A program made the translations under genes and the position numbers. The notes under the pieces were generated by a model. It was not told the origin of the DNA, searched no databases, and saw nothing but the letters and a program-made list of their open reading frames with translations. From a virus: a DNA stretch of 64,000 bases. The stretch spans positions 1 through 64,000 of IMG/VR virus record IMGVR_UViG_3300027850_000169; one strand, 5' to 3'. Each line of letters starts with the position of its first letter. Within the stretch, counting starts at the first letter, position 1. Below are positions 26,801 to 34,184 of the stretch, piece by piece.

Positions 26801-26870
26801 GAAAAGAAACTGACCCTACTGATGTAACCACAAGATAGTAATTATAAATAACTATCTTTAAAGTCAACAA
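20868..26870 (-). CDS. Tail length tape measure protein
   Basis: About 2000 residues, by far the longest gene. Residues 100-440 match the tape-measure core of TP901-type phages (SFRAAAGASAEEVAALEREA, AASISAAAGA-type helices, GDEGGPAFLGLLG). A hydrophobic, Ala-rich stretch follows near 440-620. Three tandem coiled-coil repeats of about 310 residues (930 bp) cover 21.9-24.4 kb. Tape measure length sets tail length, so this predicts a long tail. The longest frame starts at TTG 26870; a GTG at 26831 (VTSVGSVSFQVALDTS) is more like typical starts and lies just after an AAGATAGT inverted repeat and a TATAAT. Confidence 0.95.
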   Translation of the reverse strand: MLTLKIVIYNYYLVVTSVGSVSFQVALDTSRVVQDISQLRSSVGSQGISLRAGLDNSQAVTALRELTLAVQALNNTMAGITIPPIVVPPIEIPPVNPAPAIVGFQALADAAKFTFGAIKGFAEEGINTYKGFESSLNSFRAAAGASAEEVAALEREAIAIGIATSKTSNESAEAAVELAKLGFSAKDTAKNLRGLVAMAEASGASVKVSASVVGAATTIYGRSANEIANVVSATAAAGAIDAPDFLQILSQAGAVAKANNQDLETLATTFSLVRDAGFSASTAATAVKTVISRLSAPSTKEASEAMKKLGVDIRDSTTGEMRNLVELVPEFRSALNKMQPDEKASLTRIIFGDEGGPAFLGLLGQTQDKIDKTYTKIKNAQKGDTGAGSAIEQQAQLQQGLGNATEELSGSIDALKLQLGKSLAPSLAAAATAANSLLGVFLNAPAPVQTLIGGTIALVTATSGLIVGYTILEKLQIIKTAQEIAGAAATTAGIVVTKAAAAAKTVYALATTQVTVVMVANNAAMVVTQLRLVAMTANYLRATIVTNLFGTSSYFAAVGLGGIATSAALALAPLAALGAAIGLIAIVQKTQEMKELNVALDDLRANTDIVGKAGVGSAQDLGNVQSTRAKATTEKRGLTAVEKEAEKKALKRADNTLPLLDKQLAEANAVPEAKAGLFGIGGNEAEAQNNARNAAIGQIKMQIDQVNRQKKSIQESIELDKKKAVQQEKAKPTVDSVTEAIKKQSTALEGKVLKQKFAIESDLTAGKINEKEAAKRRAAIELQAATDKANFANKSVKSLGDAKKEKPEDLEKLKETQKKAQEELLKAQQEANETRAAAKKKAAVDAIEARLSEQKLPLEQQAADLGVKSQDLDLSAKQASVAGGVNDAQSKLDQQRLGFQLQLADLAGNTAKQEELKEAIYQKQVSHLVASQAQQRASVGLARKQQEIELQRQEISAKIAIIEAQAALAKAVATGASAEEVAGLKQALGLRGQAAAQIGKGRASQAQVNALEDKKLSIEQRTTKENSEQGRAIEKQKEARQKALEQIEQAAKVQERTSKLATTNETLGVRKAELSGSISAQEAAKQIEAIGVKTAERERGILESKLTTTRQMRAQGLISVKESADREAQIQQDLTQANLNLIEKELAAKKKAATDAIEARLSEQKLPLEKQAADLGVKGQGLELVAKKQGAITGVLEAQSKLDQQRLGFQLQLADLASNTVQQEQLKEAIYQQQLKSLAQSQEQQKANVGLARQQQSIELQRQEITAKIGILEAEASLAKAKATGASSGEIAALSQALGLRNQALGQISKVRSAQSEINSLEDKKLAIEQKATRENLEQTRAIEKQKEAKQKIVEKIEEALKAQERISKLTTTTDTLAIRKAELAGGLSAEDAAKQIEAVQLKTAGREIIILQNKLVATRQLRAQGVITAKEAADREGQIQQELAGANLGLIEKQLEAKRKAATLAIEIQLAAQKQSLENELNTLDSQKFGLDQQSRKQAAAGGLTSAVSDLDKQRLEFQLALADASGDATKAEGIKKQIYDQQVASLAVQQQAQQQSLAISQKQQAIELQRQKIQAQIALFESQAAVEKAKATGAAPREIAALKQVQGFREQALVQVGESEKAQSEINQLEQQRLNIEQQGGRERLTQQQQLEEVRKAAQAKKDSAGSLSSTSSVQSSNVFDAFGNAKPALNQVTIAKEVEDKKQQQTLTVTAQTAIIQALGAVQTEGLKGLGFETPKAAPVAEMTPDWLKGISAEIGKPLEIAKSLPIFDVPVDTVSAVPDVETANKSLVAAQKAMEDYTKKWNAEARAENELAARDFAKRKGINFNTEEGKVNAAIGAAEESTLGGLREAKAAMEQFGKPVNGALKTFEGGQTPITELERLQQQLDEARGNQVKAEGEANKPKGLEATVTRIYEILAKRLGDVAPSNQPPIAPKIDTEAKQITMSLEETAGNIYNLLETISNKLTGMGKGGVGNLTVVSQNPAAECAEILSALGRRK
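21900..24380 (-). repeat. Tandem 930-bp coiled-coil repeats inside the tape measure gene
   Basis: Each unit opens with L..QK..LE..., then SKLDQQRLGFQLQLADLA, QQQSIELQRQEI-type and ATRENLEQ...EKQKEA blocks. Equivalent positions are at about 24301, 23371 and 22438, so the period is 930-933 bp (310 codons). The third unit is truncated and more diverged. Confidence 0.85.
26832..26858. promoter_or_regulatory. Inverted repeat at the tape-measure start
   Basis: AAGATAGT and ACTATCTT are perfect 8-bp arms around an 11-nt AT loop. On the minus strand a TATAAT lies inside the loop. It could be an operator or leader hairpin that hides the start. Confidence 0.5.
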
Positions 26871-26873
26871 AAT
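26852..26873 (-). promoter_or_regulatory. Late-gene motif upstream of the tape measure
   Basis: On the minus strand this reads TTTTGTTGACTTTAAAGATAG. Close relatives lie upstream of the coat gene (63276-63297) and of the tail tube gene (59495-59517). The gap 26874-27016 holds no gene. Confidence 0.5.
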
Positions 26874-27016
26874 AAGGCAATTTTATTGTTGCAAACTGCA
26901 CAGTAATTGCTGGGTGACTTGTTTTTTTTCTGCATACAAGAAACCCCAAGATTTCTCTCAGGGATGTGTCTCTGCAATATTGTTTACAGTATTGATTGTA
27001 TCGTCTTTCTCATGTG

Positions 27017-27448
27017 TCAATCGTTAATAGTTTGTTCCGAGAATTTGAACCCAGGATGCTCTGAGGGCGCACCCCAAGACGAGCCTATTACTTTAGCTTG
27101 ATAGCCAGCAACAAATATTTCAAGCGTTCCAGTAACACAGGTTGGTTCGTCTAAAATTGAATAGCTCCAGCCACCTTGTCCGTCATAGTCGCATTGCTCT
27201 TGTTCTACCAACTCTCTGAGTTCTTTGTCGGTAGGGGTCTCCCAATCTTTCAATTCTGGAAATCTAGTTAGAAGTTCAGCGCGTTTTTTGGGGTCTTGCA
27301 AATCTTTGACAAGTTCGTCGTAACTGGCTCGCAATTGGTTGAAAAGACAAGTCTCGATTAAGTCTCGAACTTCTCTAGCCAAAACGGGAAGCAGCTTTGG
27401 TTTGACACTATCTTTGGCAATGTAAACTCGACAGATTTTCTTAGCCAT
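27017..27448 (-). CDS. Hypothetical protein upstream of the tape measure
   Basis: A 143-residue acidic protein (MAKKICRVYIAKDSVKPKLL) with helices to residue 80 (ARAEVRDLIE-type) and a beta second half with a WGAP turn. Unknown family. It lies between the 307-residue gene and the tape measure on the same strand. Confidence 0.6.
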   Translation of the reverse strand: MAKKICRVYIAKDSVKPKLLPVLAREVRDLIETCLFNQLRASYDELVKDLQDPKKRAELLTRFPELKDWETPTDKELRELVEQEQCDYDGQGGWSYSILDEPTCVTGTLEIFVAGYQAKVIGSSWGAPSEHPGFKFSEQTIND

Positions 27449-27552
27449 GATTTTAGTGGGTAGTTTTTACTAAATTGCTGAATTGACTCGCTAGGTTGGG
27501 ATAGAAGCAGCCATTTTTGACGGTATATAAAAGGCCGCTAATCCGTTTTAAT

Positions 27553-28476
27553 TCAATTACACCAGTTGGAGTAAGCCTGAACTGGGATACCAATCTTCTC
27601 CGGCAACTCAGAAGGAAATTCAAAAGGGTCGGGGGATGGAGACAGCAATTGCTGCTTAATCTGGGCAACTTGTTTTGCTTGGTTTGCTTGCTGTGATTGA
27701 TTCTGAGAGCTGAAACCCGTTTTGATATGCAGGTTTCGCCACTCCTGATAGTTGGGCTGACGCGGAGATTGACCACCGTAACGCTTAATTTTCTCCACTG
27801 CGTTTGCGTAGTCAACACTCAAAGTCTCCAATTGGAGCAAGGCTTGTTCGGCTGCTTCCATGCAACGCCTTTCTTGAGTGGCGTACTCTTGTTTTAGAGC
27901 CATCCATTCTTCAGTTATTTGAGCCTCCCTTGCTTTGATAAACTCTACAGCTTTTAAAGCAGTTGCCGTTAATAGCTTAGGGTCTTTTCGCGCAATTCCT
28001 GCCTGTTTTGACTGAGGGTAGAAATTGACCCCTAGGGTTTTCCCGGTTGGGTCATAGTAGTCGAAACTTCCAAGTATTGTCGGACTTTCAGCTTGGTACA
28101 CCGCTACCGGAACCTTAAAGGCATCCGCCCAATTTCCTTGAGCCGGAGTGACAAAATCCAGTCTAGGGGCTTTCACTTTGGCTTCCCGTGCTGTTACACA
28201 ACGATTACAACATTCATCGAAATACCCCTCTTCCGGTTCAATTTCGTTGCTAATCCAAAGTGCTTTAACTTTATCCCAGTCAAACGAGTCGGTGTCCAAA
28301 ATGAGCATACTTCGACAGAATCTACCGCCCGTATTAGGTTCTTCTGTTACCGTGCCATCTGTTTTGAAAAGTCCTCCCCGCTCTCGGTATACATCACCGG
28401 AGTGGACAATTTTTATCATCTTCTCGATTTCGTCTCTTGAGATTTCTAATTTCCCAAGATTTTTTTTATTGAACAT
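27553..28476 (-). CDS. Hypothetical protein
   Basis: A 307-residue protein. The first 110 residues are alpha/beta with an YFDECCNRCVTAREAKV Cys cluster; residues 190-250 are a long coiled coil (EEWMALKQEYATQERRCMEA); the Gln-rich C terminus (QNQSQQANQAKQVAQIKQQL) looks unstructured. No family recognised. Position upstream of the tape measure suggests a virion or assembly role, as inference. Confidence 0.65.
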   Translation of the reverse strand: MFNKKNLGKLEISRDEIEKMIKIVHSGDVYRERGGLFKTDGTVTEEPNTGGRFCRSMLILDTDSFDWDKVKALWISNEIEPEEGYFDECCNRCVTAREAKVKAPRLDFVTPAQGNWADAFKVPVAVYQAESPTILGSFDYYDPTGKTLGVNFYPQSKQAGIARKDPKLLTATALKAVEFIKAREAQITEEWMALKQEYATQERRCMEAAEQALLQLETLSVDYANAVEKIKRYGGQSPRQPNYQEWRNLHIKTGFSSQNQSQQANQAKQVAQIKQQLLSPSPDPFEFPSELPEKIGIPVQAYSNWCN

Positions 28477-28481
28477 TGCTG

Positions 28482-29003
28482 TTACGCTCCAAATATTTGA
28501 GTTGCAAAATAATTGATTCTTCCATCATCACCCTGGAGTCGTGAGACGGAAATACCAATTCCGGTATGCGTGAAATAAGGTTGAATCATTACTGTGTGAT
28601 GTCCTGGACTTTTTATCCAGCCAGGGACAATCAATGTGCGTTGCTCGGAAAATTGATAATCGTAACACTCTCCACCCGCTAAGTTTTCTCCGGCTCTCGC
28701 AAAAGATTTCATAACTTGCGGGCCCCTTTCCTCATTCCAACCATCATGAGTTAGGCGACTGCTTTTATTCATCCACCTACTATGATTAGTAGCAATCTCG
28801 TTAAGCCTTGAATCCATTGTCAAAGGATTGAGTTTTCTACTCTTTCTGTAGTCATTGACCTCAATCAAGATTTGATTTTCAAGGCTCGAACCTGAGTCTA
28901 TCCTTTGTCTGCTAGCGGTTTCAGTAGGTACTGATTCAGTGGTATTACCTTTTTTAACGATTGGCGGTGTCCAGACATCGACAATCCTTTGAAATAAATC
29001 CAT
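28482..29003 (-). CDS. CAP-domain (SCP/PR-1-like) protein
   Basis: A 173-residue protein. After 45 residues without a clear signal peptide comes a CAP domain: LIEVNDYRKSRKLNPL, ATNHSRWM, then GENLAGG, WIKSPGHHTVMIQP and HTGIGISVS, matching the conserved His/Glu cavity and CAP signatures. Bacterial CAP proteins are usually secreted and their activities are poorly known; phage copies might bind or cleave envelope components. It is followed by small membrane proteins. Confidence 0.85.
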   Translation of the reverse strand: MDLFQRIVDVWTPPIVKKGNTTESVPTETASRQRIDSGSSLENQILIEVNDYRKSRKLNPLTMDSRLNEIATNHSRWMNKSSRLTHDGWNEERGPQVMKSFARAGENLAGGECYDYQFSEQRTLIVPGWIKSPGHHTVMIQPYFTHTGIGISVSRLQGDDGRINYFATQIFGA

Positions 29004-29014
29004 TTGCTCTCCTG

Positions 29015-29380
29015 CTATTTAGAATTTGGCTTGACATCTTGCTTCAAGCACTCTTCTAGGTGCTTTGTTGTTAGCTCTGCGTTTAACCCAGTGAGAACAC
29101 CTGTCTTTTGCAGGAAGTCGTTATTTTCCACTTGCGTCATTACGGCTTTTTTCCGTACTAACTTCTGTCTTTTGAGCGCTAACGAGCTTGCCAAAACTCC
29201 TATGGCAATAGCAAGCAACAGACTTGCCGTTTTAAGATTTGATGGCTTACCACCAAGGAATAGACTTCCTAACCACGCACCACCAGATATCGATATTGCT
29301 ACGGTTGTTTTGGTGGTTAGAGCGTTGAAATCTTTTTCGTTAAAAAGATTTCCCAAAAAATGTTCAGTTGTGTTTGACAT
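29015..29380 (-). CDS. Small membrane protein
   Basis: A 121-residue protein starting MSNTTEHFLGNLFNEKDF. Two hydrophobic spans lie near residues 37-80 (ISISGGAWLGSLFLGG and ASLLLAIAIGVLASSLAL). The start codon overlaps the stop of the preceding gene as TAATG, so translation is coupled. With the next gene upstream it could form a holin-like or membrane-scaffold pair; this is not certain. Confidence 0.65.
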   Translation of the reverse strand: MSNTTEHFLGNLFNEKDFNALTTKTTVAISISGGAWLGSLFLGGKPSNLKTASLLLAIAIGVLASSLALKRQKLVRKKAVMTQVENNDFLQKTGVLTGLNAELTTKHLEECLKQDVKPNSK

Positions 29381-29634
29381 TAGGTTGCAATCCCTACGAT
29401 AAGTCCACAAGTGATACAAAACCAGAATCCGATAGAGTAGGCGATAACTTTATTGGCCGGAAAGCTCCACAACTCTGAGAACAGTGTAGGCATCAAGGTT
29501 GCCAAAAGATTTGAACAGATAACTAACCCTAGAATGATAATCCCTATATTGGCGGCTAGTAACTGAGATTTGATTGCATAAATTAGAAAGTTGGTCGAAA
29601 CTAAAACGGTCAATCCTAATGCGAGTGGAAACAT
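29380..29634 (-). CDS. Small membrane protein, three spans
   Basis: An 84-residue, very hydrophobic protein (MFPLALGLTVLVSTNFLIYA...). Three transmembrane spans are likely. The ATG at 29634 has an AGGAAA site 6-8 bp upstream, which decides this start over a longer frame. Size and topology fit a holin or channel, but no lysin lies next to it. Confidence 0.65.
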   Translation of the reverse strand: MFPLALGLTVLVSTNFLIYAIKSQLLAANIGIIILGLVICSNLLATLMPTLFSELWSFPANKVIAYSIGFWFCITCGLIVGIAT

Positions 29635-29635
29635 T

Positions 29636-30070
29636 TTATTTCCTGTAAGGTAGTTGTAGAAAATTGCGAGATTGCTCAACTTGTTCGGGACGGCTAGATG
29701 GGCTATCCCCAGAGAGTAAAGCCGCATAATCAGGGAGAACTTGTGCTGCAACAGATTTGACTCGCTGCTCGGCTTCGTAATATCTTTGCGACTCGGTAAC
29801 GACAACTTCTATGGTGTCTGCCGCTGCTACGGCTACATCAGTTGTTGCCCTAGCTTTTTCTGATACACCTTGAAGTTGGGCAATGGTAATGTCTGCTTTG
29901 GCTCGGAGAACCTGACTTTGTAGTCTCAGGTTCTCCACTGTTGGGTTCACGGCTTCCTGTAGTCTCTTTGTTTCACCCGCGAGTTCGTTTGTCTCTTCTT
30001 GAGTGTAGAGACGTATTTCGCCCAAACCGCCCAAGAGTTTATTGATTGCTACTGAGATGATGTTGCTCAT
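29636..30070 (-). CDS. Coiled-coil protein
   Basis: A 144-residue, mostly helical protein (EETNELAGETKRLQEAVNPT; LRAKADITIAQLQGVSEKAR) with an unstructured Ser/Pro tail (LLSGDSPSSRPEQVEQS). It starts where the upstream gene ends (29636-30070 and 30070-30396 share a base). It may be a partner of the two small membrane proteins after it. Confidence 0.65.
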   Translation of the reverse strand: MSNIISVAINKLLGGLGEIRLYTQEETNELAGETKRLQEAVNPTVENLRLQSQVLRAKADITIAQLQGVSEKARATTDVAVAAADTIEVVVTESQRYYEAEQRVKSVAAQVLPDYAALLSGDSPSSRPEQVEQSRNFLQLPYRK

Positions 30071-30396
30071 TAGTTTACTCCTGTCGGTTTGGCGAGTCTT
30101 GGTAAACAGTGAAAATCAATCCAGCTAATAGCAGAAGTTTCTGCTTCGCCGACTGAAGAATAGAACTCATCTTCGCCCTCGCAGATTAAGTCGCTTTGAT
30201 AGATACTCCATGTTGTTGTGTAGCTTTGGTCAATCTCCGTTCTGAGTTTGATTGAATAACCCTTGTACAAGGTTTCAATACATGAATCGTCATCGGGAAA
30301 CTGGATATCACCTCGATTGACCAATTCACCAAAAACAGCATCGTACAAAGCGTTAAGAGGCTTACTTGGAATTAATTTGACAAGCTTGTTTAGCAT
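30070..30396 (-). CDS. Hypothetical small protein
   Basis: A 108-residue acidic protein (MLNKLVKLIPSKPLNALYDA) with beta segments (KLRTEIDQSYTTTWSIYQSD). Unknown family. It is one-base coupled to the coiled-coil gene. The 79-bp gap before it contains two small hairpins (TGCACAC/GTGTGCA and TGCCG/CGGCA). Confidence 0.6.
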   Translation of the reverse strand: MLNKLVKLIPSKPLNALYDAVFGELVNRGDIQFPDDDSCIETLYKGYSIKLRTEIDQSYTTTWSIYQSDLICEGEDEFYSSVGEAETSAISWIDFHCLPRLAKPTGVN

Positions 30397-30474
30397 TTGT
30401 TAGTTGTGTTAATTGACCGTTGCCGATATCCGGCAGACCTGCACACTCCGACTCCGAGGTGGTGTGCAAGAAGT

Positions 30475-30909
30475 TTATTTCTTTTTCCTTGCAATCTTCC
30501 ATATCTGTGTGAAAGCGTATTTAATCCAACCGCCAACAAGGTAGAAGTAGAACCACAAAGGCTTATTACTTTCACTCCAACAATGAAGTAGATATCGAGC
30601 TTTCCAATGTTCTGAGTAAGGTAGTCGAAAGAACTCTGTACCCCCTGACTTCCGACCCATGTAAACATTAAACCTGTCGAAATGATTGTGCATCTTAACT
30701 TCTAACGCTCTCATGCTTGAGGTATGTACCAACTCTACCAACTCTAGCTTGCCCCAATCTTCCTCTAATTCGCGTTTTCGTAGGTGAATTGCGCGACCAG
30801 TAAATCCGATTTTGTAGAAGCCTTTTGTGTCTTTAAAGATGTAGACACTGCCTGGCACATAATCATTGCGAACGCCATTGATATAGCGATTGCTAAGCTT
30901 CCTCACCAT
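30475..30909 (-). CDS. GIY-YIG-like (T5orf172-type) protein
   Basis: A 144-residue protein. GSVYIFKDTKGFYKIGFTGR holds the GIY-YIG-type YIF...YKIG core, followed by RKRELEEDWG and an EFFRLPYSEHWKARY segment with a Glu candidate. The arrangement resembles T5orf172 or MUG113 proteins of phages and plasmids, which are predicted small nucleases. The C terminus ends in a hydrophobic span plus KKK, so it may be membrane-tethered, which is odd for a nuclease. It overlaps the ATPase gene's end by 7 bp. Confidence 0.7.
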   Translation of the reverse strand: MVRKLSNRYINGVRNDYVPGSVYIFKDTKGFYKIGFTGRAIHLRKRELEEDWGKLELVELVHTSSMRALEVKMHNHFDRFNVYMGRKSGGTEFFRLPYSEHWKARYLLHCWSESNKPLWFYFYLVGGWIKYAFTQIWKIARKKK

Positions 30910-32711
30910 GTCAACTCCTTATATTCTGCAAGTGCTGATTCGTAAGCTTTAGTCTTGCCTGGTCGTGCGTTCCATAACATCCAAATAATTTCGGTTTGAT
31001 TGTGTTTCATTTCCTGTTTCAGTTTTTGAATTAGCTCAATTGCTTGATTTCTGCCGAGTTTCAAGGGCGTGAAATAAACAATATCCGAATTGGTGAAACC
31101 ATTGTCAGATGGTTGTTTCATGCCTTGAGCGGTATCTGAAATCATTTCAGATTCGCCTAACTCCGGCTTAAGACCGAAAATCCGTTCCAGCCTCTCAATC
31201 TCACTCTCTTTGTCTGTCTTGATTTCAGTTTGCGACTCAATCAATTTCATTTCTTTAGGTTGTTCTAATTCAATTACAGCAGTATTTTGATGCTGCTGTT
31301 GATAGTACCTGACATCAGCTTGAAGGCAAACACTCGCTGGTTCCAATGTCGAAAAAATAATAGGACGTTCGCTGTGTTGCGAGATTGGTCTAAGCTTCTC
31401 GAATTCAGCAATCAATCTAACTCGAATATCCTTGTCACTGATGATGTGCTGACTTTGAATCATGTAGGACAAGACACCATAAGAATCATTCACTCCTTCA
31501 TCAGTTGTATAGTAATTTCCTAGCCCAATTAGGTTGAAGTTTTGACGCGAGTTGTTGTCGGCTTTCATGCCAATTGCTTTTAGATTGAAACTTTGTAAAT
31601 CTGCCCACAAGCAAACATTGAAGTCACGCCCATTGAGAACAATATCTACCAATTCAACTAAGTAGTTAGAGTCTTTAACGTCGGGATGAGCGGTTAACTT
31701 CTCTAACGCTAAGCTGATGCTGAACCAGTCAGCCAGTAGTAGACGAACAGGTGATAGATTCTTCCTCTTTTCCTCGTCTAAGTGTCTGCGCTTGTCATAG
31801 ATACTCCATACATGGTGAATAGTATCGAGTGTTTTTTTGACTTGGTTGATGTCAAAGATTGTGACTCTTCCCTTCTCTTTCAACCCACAGAAACTATCAT
31901 TTTTCTGACTAACTACCCAGAACTCTGCGGACGGCTGTTTCTCTTTGAGTATTGAAATCAAAGCCGCTTGAGTAACGCTTTTACCGCCGCCTGTACCTGC
32001 AATCAATAGCAGGGATTTTCTCGATAACGCTAGCTGATTAAGAATAGCTTTCGCTTTAGTTTCGGACGGATGCAACAAACCCGGTTCAAGCACTGGTTGG
32101 CTAGCAATTTCAGTCACCCCAAACGTGTCAACGATACCGTCAGTCAAGATACTTTTTTTTTCAGCCTCGTTTTCACTTACTGACGGCAAGGAAGCTTGTT
32201 GATTGACTGATTGAGTGTCAACGGCGGGTAATTGCTGTTGCTGGCGTGTTTCCGGCTCACTAGCGTACCAATTGCTAGCTTCTGCAAGTTCAATAAACGC
32301 GCTTTCGAGGTCTTTCTGGTGTGCTGTAACAGTTGTTGTTTTGTTTGCCTCGCACAACTCCCGCTCTGTCTGAAGTTCGGACTCAGTGCGAATCTTGCGA
32401 ACGCGCGTTGCTTTCTGGTATTCTTCTGCCTCTAGCTCGACTTCTGGGAGTCGATTAGAGACTATCAGGAATGCCATCACCGACAGAGGAACCGAACCCA
32501 TTAACAACAGAATGGCTAGAATTGTGTAGTTTGATGCAACTTTGGTGGCGGGCTTCTTGAGCGCTTTGTATTCGCGCTCTGTGACGATTTGCTCGGTACT
32601 GGTTAATTGATAGCGGGTTTGTTTGGGAACCATTGCACCGAGTATCATCAGCGCGTAAGCAGCCGTCACACAGCCAGAAAACATTGCTACTGCTTTGAGG
32701 TTCTTTTTCAT
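30903..32711 (-). CDS. Membrane-anchored P-loop ATPase (FtsK/VirD4-like)
   Basis: A 602-residue protein. Two transmembrane spans lie at about residues 10-27 and 63-85, then a charged linker and an ATPase core with Walker A GTGGGKS at 239-245 and LLLADWF as a Walker-B-like strand. This layout is that of DNA-translocating ATPases: FtsK/HerA and the conjugative coupling protein group. No relaxase or T4SS gene is in the window. It heads the set 32711-35397 of membrane and helical proteins, so a DNA-segregation, packaging or transfer role is possible. Confidence 0.65.
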   Translation of the reverse strand: MKKNLKAVAMFSGCVTAAYALMILGAMVPKQTRYQLTSTEQIVTEREYKALKKPATKVASNYTILAILLLMGSVPLSVMAFLIVSNRLPEVELEAEEYQKATRVRKIRTESELQTERELCEANKTTTVTAHQKDLESAFIELAEASNWYASEPETRQQQQLPAVDTQSVNQQASLPSVSENEAEKKSILTDGIVDTFGVTEIASQPVLEPGLLHPSETKAKAILNQLALSRKSLLLIAGTGGGKSVTQAALISILKEKQPSAEFWVVSQKNDSFCGLKEKGRVTIFDINQVKKTLDTIHHVWSIYDKRRHLDEEKRKNLSPVRLLLADWFSISLALEKLTAHPDVKDSNYLVELVDIVLNGRDFNVCLWADLQSFNLKAIGMKADNNSRQNFNLIGLGNYYTTDEGVNDSYGVLSYMIQSQHIISDKDIRVRLIAEFEKLRPISQHSERPIIFSTLEPASVCLQADVRYYQQQHQNTAVIELEQPKEMKLIESQTEIKTDKESEIERLERIFGLKPELGESEMISDTAQGMKQPSDNGFTNSDIVYFTPLKLGRNQAIELIQKLKQEMKHNQTEIIWMLWNARPGKTKAYESALAEYKELTW

Positions 32712-33229
32712 CAGTAGCCCCTCTTTCTTTTGGGCAGGAAGCTACTAGCGAACTTAACGGCTGTAAGTAAACAAACAGCCAGGAAGCCGATAAGCACTGT
32801 AACAGCCAACTGCTGATTCTTGGCGAGCCAATCCAACATTAGGTCGGAATTACTGATAGCAGCAGCGAAACCAGTTCCGACGCCACCAGCAAACAATCGA
32901 AATTTGTCAAGTGTCTTGAGTTGCCCCCAAGCAAAGGCGAATATCAGCCCGACTCCGACTAACACTAATCCAAACAACGCCATGACGACAACAAACCAGT
33001 TGATTGAGCGAAAGATTAGGAAAAGTAGTGATGCGCCGCTGATAAAGATGGTCAAACCCGCTAATTCCTGAGCGAGTAGCCATTGCTTTGTCACCCTTTT
33101 ATAAAGGTCGTTTTCAATTGGAATAACATCGTTTTCTGCGTAATCTTCAGATACTACATCAATCACCTCGGCTGATTTGTAGGGGGTAATCGGAGTGTTT
33201 CCTTCCTCCCCCATTGGGTACATAAACAT
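32711..33229 (-). CDS. Multi-span membrane protein
   Basis: A 172-residue protein with a Pro/Gly-rich N terminus (YPMGEEGNTPITPYKSAEVI) and four hydrophobic spans (GLTIFISGASLLFLIF; NWFVVVMALFGLVLVGVGL; VGTGFAAAIS; LAVTVLIGFLAVCLL). It abuts the P-loop ATPase gene, whose start shares a base with its stop, so the two probably form a membrane complex. Confidence 0.65.
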   Translation of the reverse strand: MFMYPMGEEGNTPITPYKSAEVIDVVSEDYAENDVIPIENDLYKRVTKQWLLAQELAGLTIFISGASLLFLIFRSINWFVVVMALFGLVLVGVGLIFAFAWGQLKTLDKFRLFAGGVGTGFAAAISNSDLMLDWLAKNQQLAVTVLIGFLAVCLLTAVKFASSFLPKRKRGY

Positions 33230-33234
33230 TCCGA

Positions 33235-33864
33235 TTACCTCTTACTAAAAAGCTTTTCAAGCTTGGTTCTGGCTGCCGCTATCTTTTGGTCGTCTTCCGT
33301 TTCTTCTTTTACCTTGTCGGAAACTTGACTTTTGGTTTTCTCGACCTGACCGTCTGACTTCTCTCTCTTCCTTTTTGTAGCGTCAGCAGCTATTAAAAGA
33401 CGGTTTTTGAAGTCTTGTGTTAGGTAATCCCTTTCTATATCTCCTTTTCCTTGAATAAACCCTTGTTCTTCTGTTAGTTGATGTTGCCAGGTGCGGTAAT
33501 GTTCTTCATACTCTGTGCCTGCCAATAAGGAAGACATAATAAAGGCGTCTTCCTTTTTTTTGGTGGCGTACATGAGTTTAACCGCCTCGGCTCTTAAGCT
33601 TTCGATTTCTTCGTGTGACTCGCAGATAGTCGCAAGGTACTCAAAGAATTTATTAGCCATTTCAACTTGCAGCAAAGCTCCTTCTGACAGGGCTTTTGTT
33701 TGTGCCAGATTTTCGAGATTTAAAGCACCAATTAAACCAGGATTGATGCCAAACAATCGAACTAATGCTGGCGGAATCTTAACACCTGAAAGCCATTGCG
33801 GGACATTAGCTAACGCAAGGTCTACGTCGTGAGCTTTTGCCAACTTCTTTTCAGCCTTAGCCAT
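33235..33864 (-). CDS. Helical protein of the ATPase operon
   Basis: A 209-residue protein, helical throughout, with charged C-terminal segments (KRKREKSDGQVEKTKSQ). No recognised family. Operon position between membrane protein genes suggests a cytoplasmic partner of the ATPase complex. Confidence 0.6.
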   Translation of the reverse strand: MAKAEKKLAKAHDVDLALANVPQWLSGVKIPPALVRLFGINPGLIGALNLENLAQTKALSEGALLQVEMANKFFEYLATICESHEEIESLRAEAVKLMYATKKKEDAFIMSSLLAGTEYEEHYRTWQHQLTEEQGFIQGKGDIERDYLTQDFKNRLLIAADATKRKREKSDGQVEKTKSQVSDKVKEETEDDQKIAAARTKLEKLFSKR

Positions 33865-34184
33865 TACTTGTTTCCAAACGATGAATTAGTTTTGCAAAAC
33901 TCGTCAATCTTGGCTTGATTTTGCCGTAGGTTGAAACTAGCAACTATTCTTTCTTTTTCGGCTTCAGAAAGCGCTTTTTGATTGATAGCGTTCGTCGCTA
34001 AGTAGCCAGCAATTGCACCCGCAGCCAGCAAGCTTAACGCGCCTCCAAACACCAAGAATTGTTTACTGTTCGACGGTTCTGGGTGTTGATTGAAATCCGA
34101 TTGAGAACTGCTAACGACTACCGCTCCACCTGCGTTTAGATGCAGATTGGCTAGTTGTTGACGTTCTTTCGTAACTGTGTTCAT
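33864..34184 (-). CDS. Single-span membrane protein
   Basis: A 106-residue protein with a Ser/Asn-rich N terminus and one span at about residues 47-68 (FLVFGGALSLLAAGAIAGYL), then a charged helix. It shares one base with the next gene downstream and overlaps its upstream neighbour by 4 bp. Likely part of the membrane complex of this operon. Confidence 0.6.
   Translation of the reverse strand: MNTVTKERQQLANLHLNAGGAVVVSSSQSDFNQHPEPSNSKQFLVFGGALSLLAAGAIAGYLATNAINQKALSEAEKERIVASFNLRQNQAKIDEFCKTNSSFGNK

Noticed and set aside
27453-27818. Minus-strand frame overlapping the 307-residue gene
   Set aside because: It runs in another frame over a well-formed gene and has a shadow-like composition.
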